A DNA stretch of 64,000 nt from Paenibacillus_E sp964253085 (GTDB lineage: Bacteria; Bacillota; Bacilli; Paenibacillales; NBRC-103111). A model generated the notes under the pieces. It saw nothing but the letters and a program-made list of their open reading frames with translations. It did no database searches and was not told the origin of the DNA. Both the position numbers and the translations under genes were made by a program. This document shows, one piece after another, positions 26,384 through 36,100 of the stretch. Each line of letters opens with the position of its first letter. Position 1 is the first letter of the stretch. Where the stretch lies: NCBI RefSeq assembly GCF_964253085.1, contig NZ_CAXUQH020000001.1, forward strand, positions 2,790,001 through 2,854,000, written 5' to 3'.

Positions 26384-27937
26384 GTGTCATCCACAGCCCA
26401 ACAATATACAAACCCCATCATACCGGGCTTTCATCCAGATCCAAGCATCTGCAAGGCGGGTTCCGACTTTTATTTAGTAAACAGTACCTTTCATTATTTC
26501 CCAGGGGTGCCGATCTACCATAGCCGTGATCTCGTCCATTGGGAACAAATCGGGCATTGCTTGACTCGTCTGAGCCAGCTCAATTTGGAAGGGTGCCGAA
26601 GCTCCATGGGCATCTATGCTCCCACACTCCGCTTTCACAAAGGCCGCTTCTATATGATTACCACAAATCTGAACGGTGGCTTTCATAATTTCTATGTTTG
26701 GGCTGAAAAGGCTGAGGGGCCATGGTCCGAGCCGGTCAGGCTGGATTGGCCGAGTATTGATCCGTCTTTATTCTTTGATGAAGATGGACGCGTATATATT
26801 ACCGGAACGGGTGGTTTCAGAGGGGACGAACCGAAGGGCATTTACCAAGCGGAAATCGACATCGAAACCGGCAAGCTCTTGTCCGAGCGACGTCTGATTT
26901 GGGGAGGAACCGGAGGGAAATCAGCGGAAGGACCTCATTTATACCGCGTACAAGGCAAGTATTACTTGATGATTGCGGAGGGCGGAACCGAGTATGGCCA
27001 TATGGTTACGATTGCTCGAAGTGACAATCCATATGGGCCATTCGAGAGCAACCCGAGTAATCCAATTCTAACGCATCGCAGTACAGGGAGCACTATCCAA
27101 GCCACCGGGCATGCAGATCTTGTGCAATTGGAGGATGGCGGTTGGTGGGCCGTTTTCCTAGGGATTCGCCCAGTGTCCGTTCCCTTCAGTGGACGACACC
27201 ATCATTTAGGGCGTGAGACCTTCCTTGCTCCAGTGACGTGGTCCGTGGACGGGTGGCCCGTGATCGGCGATGCAGGAAAGGTAGCTGAGAAGATGGATGG
27301 CGGCACACTGCTGCTCGAATCTGACCCCCTTTGGATAGAAAAGGATGATTTTGATGCGAAACAGCTCCAACTCAATTGGAATTTCCTGCGGAATCCACGT
27401 GAAGAAGATTGGTCACTGGAAGATCGGCCAGGCTGGCTTACCCTTCGGGGTTCGGCTGTAACGTTGAATGATGTGGGCTCTCCAGCGTTCGTTGGCCGGA
27501 GACAACAGCATCATCGCTGTGTAGTTACAACGTTCCTGTCCTTTACATCGCGTCAGGAAGGCGAAGAAGCAGGACTTACGCTGTATATGAACGAGCGATT
27601 CCATTATGAGATTGCGCTGCTACACAGTGAAGCAAATGGCCGTACCGTTATACTTCGCCGCCGTATCGGTTCATTATGGAAAGTTGAGTTGGAAGAGAAG
27701 TATGAAGGCACCGACATCATTTTTGGTGTGGAAGCTACACCGTCACAATACTCCTTTTACTATGCATCGCCTAACGGGGAGCGAAAGTCTATCGGCTCGG
27801 GCGAATGCTCACTGCTTTCCACAGAGGTGGCAGGTGGCTTCACAGGGGTGTACTTCGGGCTCTATGCCACAGGGAATGGAAGAGCTTGCAAGGCTCCTGC
27901 TTCATTTGACTGGTTCCAGTACACCCCTCTTTCCTAA
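26384..27937 (+). CDS. GH43-family glycoside hydrolase (beta-xylosidase/arabinofuranosidase-like)
   Basis: A 517-residue enzyme with an N-terminal five-bladed GH43 propeller and a C-terminal beta-sandwich (from about residue 320). The three catalytic carboxylates are visible: D19 in FHPDPS (base), D126 in PSIDPSLFF (pKa modulator) and E182 in SAEGPHLY (acid). There is no signal peptide. The GTG start at 26384 follows AAGGAGG by nine bases. It sits between two GH2 genes in one operon. XynB-like GH43 members remove xylose or arabinose from the non-reducing end, so it probably trims side residues from the imported oligosaccharide. Family is firm, linkage unknown. Confidence 0.92.
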   Translation: MSSTAQQYTNPIIPGFHPDPSICKAGSDFYLVNSTFHYFPGVPIYHSRDLVHWEQIGHCLTRLSQLNLEGCRSSMGIYAPTLRFHKGRFYMITTNLNGGFHNFYVWAEKAEGPWSEPVRLDWPSIDPSLFFDEDGRVYITGTGGFRGDEPKGIYQAEIDIETGKLLSERRLIWGGTGGKSAEGPHLYRVQGKYYLMIAEGGTEYGHMVTIARSDNPYGPFESNPSNPILTHRSTGSTIQATGHADLVQLEDGGWWAVFLGIRPVSVPFSGRHHHLGRETFLAPVTWSVDGWPVIGDAGKVAEKMDGGTLLLESDPLWIEKDDFDAKQLQLNWNFLRNPREEDWSLEDRPGWLTLRGSAVTLNDVGSPAFVGRRQQHHRCVVTTFLSFTSRQEGEEAGLTLYMNERFHYEIALLHSEANGRTVILRRRIGSLWKVELEEKYEGTDIIFGVEATPSQYSFYYASPNGERKSIGSGECSLLSTEVAGGFTGVYFGLYATGNGRACKAPASFDWFQYTPLS

Positions 27938-27973
27938 ATGACAAAAACCTACTTATAAAGGAGTTTGATAATC

Positions 27974-29773
27974 ATGTTATATCCAATATTGACGGAAACA
28001 CGCAGCGTTATTGATCTAAGTGGTATTTGGAGTTTTAAGCTTGATTCGGGAAAAGGCTTTGAACAAGAGTGGCAAAATGCCCCTCTACAGGAAACAATCG
28101 GCATGTCTGTGCCATCTTCGTTTAATGACGCTGGGGTCACGGCGGACATCCGGAATCATGTTGGTTGGGTTTGGTACGAGAGAGACTTCACTGTACCGAG
28201 CCTGTTGCTTACAGAGCGCAATGTTTTGCGCTTCGGTTCGGCAACACATTTGGCCAAAGTGTATGTGAATGGCAGCCTTGTTATGGAACACAAAGGCGGC
28301 TTCACGCCATTTGAAGCCGAGATCAATTCATTCCTGCAAGTAGGTAAAAATCGCCTGACAGTCGCTGTCAATAACATCGTCGATGAAACGACGCTTCCGA
28401 TGGGCAGCTATACCGAGACGGAACTGCCAGGCGGGGGCAAGGTCGTCAAAAATAGTCCTTACTTTGACTTTTTCAACTATGCAGGGATTCATCGTCCAGT
28501 CAAAATCTATACGACACCGAGATCGTACATTAAGGATGTTGCCATCGTTACGGGGCTGAACGGAACAACGGGGATCGTCCAATACGAGGCGGCAATAGAA
28601 GGTCAAGCTATACTACAAGCTAGCGTTGTTGATCAATTAGGAGTAACTGTCGGTGAGTTGGAAGGGGTATCAGGTTCAATTCGCATTGAAAGCGCAAAGC
28701 TGTGGGAGCCCCTTGCTGCTTACCTGTATACGCTCAAGCTTGAATTGATCCAAGACGGACAAGTTATCGATGTTTATGAACAACCGTTCGGCGTTAGGAC
28801 GATTGAAGTGAAAGATGGCAAGTTCCTCATTAACAACAAGCCATTCTATTTCAAAGGCTTCGGCAAGCACGAGGATACGCCGATTAATGGCCGAGGCATG
28901 AATGAAGCAGCCAATGTGATGGATTTCCAACTGATGAAATGGATCGGGGCCAACTCGTTCCGGACCGCGCATTATCCATATTCCGAAGAAATCATGCGAT
29001 TGGCAGACCGCGAAGGAATCGTCGTTATTGACGAGACGCCTGCTGTGGGTTTGCATCTGAACTTTAATGTCGCTCCTTCAAGAGGACCGCAGCGTAAAAC
29101 GTGGGAAGTGCTTCAAACGCAGGACCATCACGCAGATATCATTCGCGAGCTTATTGCACGCGATAAAAATCACCCTAGCGTCATTATGTGGTGTATAGCC
29201 AATGAACCAGCATCCGAAGAAGAAGGAGCATTGGCGTATTTCCAGCCGCTTGTGGAACTAGCAAGAGAGATTGACCCGCAGAGAAGACCTGTAACCATCG
29301 TCAATATTATGATGGCTACCCCTGATAAGGATAAAGTAGCTGAGTTGGTCGATGTACTGTGTCTTAACCGCTATTATGGCTGGTACGCGTTTGGCGGGGA
29401 TTTTGAAACAGCTAAGAGCATGCTGCGCAGAGAAATGAATGGCTGGACAACGCGCTGTCCAGGTAAACCAATCATGATGACCGAGTATGGTGCCGATACG
29501 ATTGCTGGTTTTCACGATGTCGATCCGGTCATGTTCACAGAAGAATATCAGGTGGAATATCTACGAGCCAACCATGAAGTGTTTGATGAATTTGAGCATT
29601 TCGTTGGCGAGCATGTGTGGAACTTTGCTGACTTTCAAACGAGCCAAGGTATCATAAGGGTTCAGGGGAATAAGAAAGGGGTCTTTACGCGGGATCGCAA
29701 GCCCAAGATGGCGGCACATGAACTGCGGAGAAGATGGAAAGCGATACCGGAATACGGGTATAAGGGGAATTAA
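27974..29773 (+). CDS. uidA: GH2 beta-glucuronidase-like enzyme (UidA family)
   Basis: A 599-residue GH2 enzyme with the UidA layout and length (E. coli UidA is 603). The N-terminus MLYPILTETRSVIDLSGIWSF parallels UidA. Acid/base is E411 in IANEPAS and nucleophile E504 in MMTEYGAD, nearly the same positions as E. coli E413 and E504. The C-terminal HVWNFADFQTSQGIIRVQGN and KKGVFTRDRKPK segment, whose N-x-K residues contact the glucuronate carboxylate in UidA-type enzymes, is intact. It is cytoplasmic. ATG at 27974 follows AAAGGAG; a TTG at 27965 is less likely. It closes the operon and is the clearest hint that locus 1 handles a glucuronic-acid-containing glycan. Confidence 0.88.
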   Translation: MLYPILTETRSVIDLSGIWSFKLDSGKGFEQEWQNAPLQETIGMSVPSSFNDAGVTADIRNHVGWVWYERDFTVPSLLLTERNVLRFGSATHLAKVYVNGSLVMEHKGGFTPFEAEINSFLQVGKNRLTVAVNNIVDETTLPMGSYTETELPGGGKVVKNSPYFDFFNYAGIHRPVKIYTTPRSYIKDVAIVTGLNGTTGIVQYEAAIEGQAILQASVVDQLGVTVGELEGVSGSIRIESAKLWEPLAAYLYTLKLELIQDGQVIDVYEQPFGVRTIEVKDGKFLINNKPFYFKGFGKHEDTPINGRGMNEAANVMDFQLMKWIGANSFRTAHYPYSEEIMRLADREGIVVIDETPAVGLHLNFNVAPSRGPQRKTWEVLQTQDHHADIIRELIARDKNHPSVIMWCIANEPASEEEGALAYFQPLVELAREIDPQRRPVTIVNIMMATPDKDKVAELVDVLCLNRYYGWYAFGGDFETAKSMLRREMNGWTTRCPGKPIMMTEYGADTIAGFHDVDPVMFTEEYQVEYLRANHEVFDEFEHFVGEHVWNFADFQTSQGIIRVQGNKKGVFTRDRKPKMAAHELRRRWKAIPEYGYKGN

Positions 29774-29792
29774 TTATCTAGTTTCAAGTTCC

Positions 29793-29820
29793 AAGGGCTG
29801 CCCGCGTGGCAGCCCTTTAA
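29793..29820 (+). terminator. Terminator after the beta-glucuronidase gene
   Basis: A ten-bp perfect stem (AAGGGCTGCC, 29793-29802, with 29808-29817) surrounds a CGCGT loop. The T-run is short. Confidence 0.7.
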
Positions 29821-29954
29821 GTTATCGAATTGTTTTCGCCGAAGAAGGGCACGAAGCTAAATAACTGAAGATTTTGGCCTTGCGAGAAATCGTAGGGCTA
29901 TTTACTTTTGTTCCACGTATGGCGGTTATAGCTTCCAGGTAATTGTTCTTTGAG
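29821..29954. other. Intergenic stretch between the two loci without recognisable gene
   Basis: No open frame with a ribosome binding site and no repeat was seen here. The gene-free interval 29774-30138 otherwise holds a terminator, a class-2 promoter, a cre-like site and a leader of roughly 110 nt ahead of the giant lyase gene. Confidence 0.5.
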
Positions 29955-30014
29955 AAAGTACAAGAAATCATTGAAAAGTGATATATACGCAAAATTACAC
30001 CATTGTTAAAATTA
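29955..30014 (+). promoter_or_regulatory. Class-2 promoter signature, copy 1 (giant SLH lyase)
   Basis: AAAGTACAAG starts at 29955 and a second AAAGT lies at 29975. TTGTTAAAATT contains the -10-like TAAAAT (30007-30012), exactly 52 bp after the first motif start. The same 52-bp spacing recurs at 37855 and 45001. The first 32 bases are nearly identical to copy 2. Confidence 0.8.
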
Positions 30015-30018
30015 CTAT

Positions 30019-30032
30019 CGAAAGCGCTTACT
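30019..30032 (-). promoter_or_regulatory. Possible catabolite-responsive element (cre)
   Basis: On the minus strand the segment reads AGTAAGCGCTTTCG, matching the CcpA-site core with mismatches only at the ends. It lies 6 bp downstream of the -10 element, where CcpA binding would block initiation. Confidence 0.5.
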
Positions 30033-30138
30033 TTATCCGCCCAACTGTGTTGAGTTCTATGACATTAGGGCAGCTTCTCACGCACGCTCAACCTAGAATC
30101 AACCGATAACATCAATTACTTTTTAAGGAGGAAATTTA

Positions 30139-33100
30139 ATGAAACGAAACACGGCATTAAAAAGCTGGCAAGACTGGAGACGCCTGTTTGCGCTCGTTGC
30201 GGTTGTGACCATACTTGCATCTCTAATGCCGATGGGTGCTACTTTGGCTGCGGATCCCGAGGTAGGCACTGGCAATCAAGTGGAGATTGTTGAATCCACA
30301 AGCGGTAACGGTTTTACCCATCCAGGTGTCGGATTGACTAAATCCATATTGGAAAATATGCGTGAGCAGGTACAGGCGAAGAAGGAACCCTGGTATTCTT
30401 ACTATGTTGCCATGACGGCATCCGCTAACGCTTCCAAAACGGTAACGTCTAGCAATGCAAGCTCTACGGACCCAACGAAACCGGGCACAACTGCCTTTAA
30501 CAGTCAAGGCTTTAACTCGAAGTTTATAGCTGATGGCTTGAAAGCGTATACCCAGACGGTAATGTATTATATAACAGGAGACGAGACTTACCGGGCCAAT
30601 GCTATGCGTATCATTCGCATTTGGTCCCAGATGGATCCTTCGAAATACGTGTATTTCACAGATTCGCATATCCACACAGGCATTCCGCTCAACCGCATGG
30701 TAACGGCGGCAGAAATCTTAAGGTATACAAGTTCTCAGACGACAGATCTGCAATGGACGGCTAAGGATACGACTGATTTTACGAACAATCTCATTACTCC
30801 GGTAATCGAAACCTTCCAGCACAGTAATAACTACTTTATGAACCAGCACAATTATCCGCTCTTAGGAGCCATGGCGGGGTATATCTTTACAGATAATAAA
30901 GGCAGATATGACGAAGCAGTAGAGTGGTTCACTGTAAATAAAACAGCGAATGATCAGGGCTTCAATGGGTCAGTGAAGCAGCTGTTCCGGTTGGTTGATA
31001 CCAACGATTTGACAGGTGAAAAATTGGACCAGCCTGTAGTACAGCACATAGAGATGGGGAGGGACCAAGCGCATGGATCGGGGGATTTAACGAATGCAGC
31101 GATCATTTCACGGATGCTGCTAGCTCAAGGTACCAAAGTTGACCCCGTTGATGGAACCGTTTCCACCAGTCCGAACGCTGTGGGGCCTTATGAGTTTTTG
31201 AACGACAGGATATTGGCGGCGGCTAATTTCTTCAGTCAGTTCACACTCGGTTATGATACGCCTTGGACACCTGTGGCGTACGCGATTTCCCCGGATGGAA
31301 CGATCAGAGACACTTATAATCAAATTTCTACTGGATACAAAGGAAGGTTTATTTCGTCCAATTTCATGGACTTGTACTATTATTATACCTATATCAAACA
31401 GGTGGATTTGCAAACAACGGCGCCTTACTTTTATGAAATGTTCACCAAGAGGTTGCCCCCCATTTGCTACTATGGAGGATCTGTGAACAACATCTGGGAT
31501 GGCGTAGACGGGGGAGGGGACTTCTGGCTCTACATTCCAAAGGCGGTCGAATCGGAAGGAGCGGCATCCCTTCCTAAGATGCAGAACAGTGGTACGCTGC
31601 TGGAAGTGGAAGAACGTTTCACAGAATTGCGCGGTCAAGCAACAGCTATGCAAGAAGGAGATTCTTCTTTTATCCGGTTCTCCGCAACGGAGGCGGGTAG
31701 TAAAATTGCATTTATGAATGGATCTAACGCTACGAAGACCATTGGCTTTAAGATCCGAACGAATGGTGTGGCCACATTGGAATTATCTTCTGGAATAAAC
31801 GATACATTGACATTGCCGGATACGAAAGGGCAGTGGAAATATGTATCTTATACAATGAAAGCCACACAAAGCTTGCAAGACATGCTTTATCTGGAGGTCA
31901 AAGGATCCGCTACTATGGTAGATCTGGACCACATCAATGTTAAAGCTGGTACAGAGTTGACACCTCCGATGTTTCGCGCAGGGAATTCGGATTTAACTGT
32001 ATTTACCTATGCAAGCTCACCGCTTAGCTTCGATTTCTCTGCTACGGATGTAAGTAGTACGGATGTTATTACTTATGAGCTTCAGAATAATCCAGATGGG
32101 CTTGGATTGAATAGTAGCACCGGACTTTTTACTTGGCAGCCGATGGAAAAAGGAAGCATCTCATTTGTTGTTGCGGCTTCTGACGGTACGACGGTTACAA
32201 CCAAGAACGTTAAGATAAATGTAGCAAATGATCGTGCTTCCGCAGTGCAAGCAGTAATAGCTCCATATAATCCAAATAACGTTTATGTGTCTGCTTCACT
32301 TGCACATTTTCAAGCCGAGTATGAGAAGACTATGAGTCAGATTAACGTTGCTACTGATGCAGTTTTCAATCAGCTATTGCAATCACTAAGAAGCATAGTT
32401 GAAAATCTCGAATTAGTGACGCCATTGAGACCAGATGGCAGCATGCATTACTCAGATAAAGTATTTTGGTCTAGCTGGGGTTCCTCTATTTCGAATATGG
32501 ACGATCTAAGTAATCTAACTGGCGCTGCATATACGCTTGCGCTCGGATCTGCTCCTAATCTATACCATATCGTTGATTTCGGACCCGATTATAAGGTTTC
32601 AGCTACGAAGTTTGGGTTCCAAAGCAATATTTTTTCGGATCGCCTTGCGAACTCTACCGTATACGGATCAAATGATGGAGAAACTTGGACCCGGCTGACG
32701 CCAGGAGTTACGTCGTATACGCAAGAATATCACACGCTAGATGTGGATCCTGCGTATCAGAATAGTAAATACCGATTTATTAAATTACAAATGATTCAAC
32801 CGCTGCCAGATGTTCTTTATGGAGTCGTTAGGAATTTCCTGGAATTAACGGAATTTAGAATCTACGGGAAGCGCTATGAGACTGGTAATAAGCTCGGGGC
32901 GGTTTCAATCAGCTCGGATCAGAGTGTAAACGGAAAGATCGCAATTGGTGATTCAGCCAAGGTAACAATTAAGGCTAAGGAAGCAATTCAGAACGTAAAC
33001 ATTACAATTCAAGGAATTCATGCATCTGTTAGCACGTTGGACAATATTAATTGGATTGCAACGGCCACATTGGACGGGGACATCCCAATTGGTCCTGTTA

Positions 33101-36100
33101 AGATTTCTGTTGACTACCAGAGTATGGATGGAACGAACGGTGAAACGGCAGTTCTAACAACAGACAACTCCAAGCTTAACATTATTGACCGATCCCAATA
33201 CATCAATGTGACCAAAATGGCGACGGTAACAGCTTCAGACGTCCAGTATCCCGGAACTGGTTTAAGCAAAGATCAGGTGGGGTACTTGCTGTTTGATGGA
33301 AATACGACCACAGCCGGCGACTTGAATACCAGTACTGGATCATATTACACGGTTGATTTCGGAGAAGGCGCTTCGGTTAGATTGAATAGGATTGAATTGA
33401 TACCACGACAAACAAATAGCAGCAGATTAAATGGGATGATTGTCCAAGGTTCCAATGATAACACCAATTGGACGAATCTTTCGAACCCAGTAAAAGGAGC
33501 TCAAGAAGGCGTATGGTCTGTGATCAATTCGGACAATATTCTGAGCCAGGGCAATTACCGCTACTTGAAACTGTACAATAGCACGGCTTGGAGCGGCAAT
33601 GTAGCGGAAATTGAATTCTATGGGGAATATGATATTCAGAACCTAGATTCCAAGATGGTTTCATCGAACAGCTACACCAAGCTAAGCTATTATCACTACC
33701 AGCAGGAAGTGGAACGAATTAAGGTGGCTATGAATCAGCCCGGAGCTAACAAACTGGCGCTGATGGGTAAATTCTACGAGGCGGAAAAACTTTTGGTCTC
33801 GATTAGCATGCTTCCTATAGAGAAATTTTCCATTACCCCGGAGATGGTGGTTGCATCCAGCGTCGTTTATCCGAATGCAAGCGCGGGTTCGGCGGAACTC
33901 AATGGCTGGCGTGCATTTGATGGGAATGTGGGAACAGGGACAGATACAACGGTGAAATCTGGGTGGATCCGAGTAGACCTTGGGGCAGGCAATGCGAAAT
34001 CCTTGGGCAGCTTTAAGTTCTATCCGAAAAGCGGTAGTGCTGCTCGTGCTAATGGAGCAATTCTTCAAGGCTCCAACGATGGAACAAATTATATGAATTT
34101 GTACACGATAAGTGGGGTCACTACGGAGAAGTGGTATACAGCGCCGATTACCAATGAAACGGCCTTCCGGTATTTACGTTATTTTACATCCACCGGCTTT
34201 GCTAATATTGCCGAGCTGGAGTTCTATGGCAAGCTAATTGACCACACGCTGCTCGTCGGTTTCTTGGGTGAAGCCGGCGCCATCCAAATGGAGAATTATA
34301 CGGAGAACAGCGGTCAACAACTGCTTCAGGCAAAATCAGCAGCAGAAGCTGTGATGAACAATGGAACTGCAACCCAAGTGGAGGTCGATTCCGCCGCAGC
34401 AACACTCAGGACGGCAATGGATGGTCTGGTCTATCTGGAAGGCGTACCTATCTTGGCACGTTTCGAGGATAAGAAGGTCGAGGCGGAGAAAACGTTGACT
34501 TTCACGATTGAAACCTCGAATACCGTGACAGGAACGGTTTATTCGGCGGGGGATCAACCTGCCGGAGCTTCTTTTAGCCCAATAACTCGTACATTCACAT
34601 GGACGCCAACCAAGGAGCAGGGCGGCGTATACAACGTCACTTTTACCGCTAAAGCCAACAGCTTGTCCACATCGAGGACCGTCAAGATCGCGGTTAAGGG
34701 CAATCCGGTAATTGCCGGGAATACAGACAGAGAGCTTACTGCAACACAAGCTTTTTCCTATCCGATTTCTGCATCAGAACCCGCAGGCGAACGGTTGACC
34801 TTCAGTGCGAGCAATTTGCCTTTTGGGGCTACCCTGAACACCAACACAGGTGTCTTCACTTGGACCCCGCGTCAAGCGGATTATGGCAACCATCCGGTTA
34901 TCTTCCAAGTAAGTAACGGAAGTTTTGCGGTGAGCCAAACTGTGAATTTCAAGGTCAATTTGAATGTGCTTACAGCGACGCCATATACCAACGGAAGTTA
35001 TTATCTTTACATGAATGAAGTAGAACGAATCCGGAAAGGTATGGAGAAGCCGGAGGCCAATAAGGAACAACTCGCTGTCCAACTAGCCCAAGCGGAAGCT
35101 TCCTTGGTACCACGGTTCACACTTGCTACTGAGAAAATCGCCGTTACTTCGGATATGGTGCTTGCCTCCACTGTAGTCTATCCGAATGCAAGCGCAGGCT
35201 CGCCAGAAGCCAATGGCTGGCGTGCATTTGACGGCAATCTTAGCACCGCCACGGATACAACATCAAATCCTGGATGGATTCGGGTAGATTTTGGAGTGGG
35301 CAATGCCCAATCTTTGGGTAGCTTCAAATTCTATCCGAGAAGCGGGAATATTGCCCGTGCTAATGGTGCAATCCTTCAAGGGTCCAATGATGGCACGAAT
35401 TATATTAACCTCTATACGATAAGTGGGGTTACAACGGAGAAATGGTTTACAGCACCGATTACCGACGATACGTCATACCGGTATTTGCGTTACTATTCAC
35501 CTAGTGGTAACGCCAATATCGCCGAGCTGGAGTTCTACAAGAAACCTTTAGACTCTACACTACTCACCCTGTTGCTTGGAAAAGCAAATGAATTACAGGA
35601 AGGGAGCTATTATGAAGATAGCTATGCCGTTGTACAGGAAGCCAAATTAGTAGGATTGGCAGCCATTCACAATACCGGTAGTACGCAGACACAAATAGAC
35701 GATGCAGCATCCGGATTGCTTCAAGCCATGCAAGGTTTAGTCGTTAAGCCAGTTATTGTCAGTCTCGGCAGCGTGGCAGTCATCACAACAGTAGGTACAG
35801 CTCCTGTGTTGCCGACTGTAGTTAGCGCTGTATACAGCGATGAGACCGTGAAACTTGTACCTGTGTCATGGGTAGCTTTAGACCCATCCCAATTTAGCAC
35901 GTCTGGCACCTTTACAGTTACAGGAGCTGTTTATGGAACGAACTTGCCAGCTATCGCAAACGTCACTGTCCTTGATGAAGGTGCCCCTTTGCCGCCGACG
36001 AACCTGTATGCCGCTTCCATCACTTCATCTTCTCTGGAGTTATTCTGGACCGCTTCGTCTGACAACGTTGCAGTATTAGGATATGACATCCTTCAGGACG

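Noticed and set aside
29821..29954. Possible small RNA or transposase scar between loci 1 and 2
   Set aside because: No hairpin with T-run of its own, no inverted terminal repeats and no coherent frame could be supported.
31120..31653. 177-codon minus-strand open frame
   Set aside because: Antisense of the lyase domain; no start signal and no recognisable motif.
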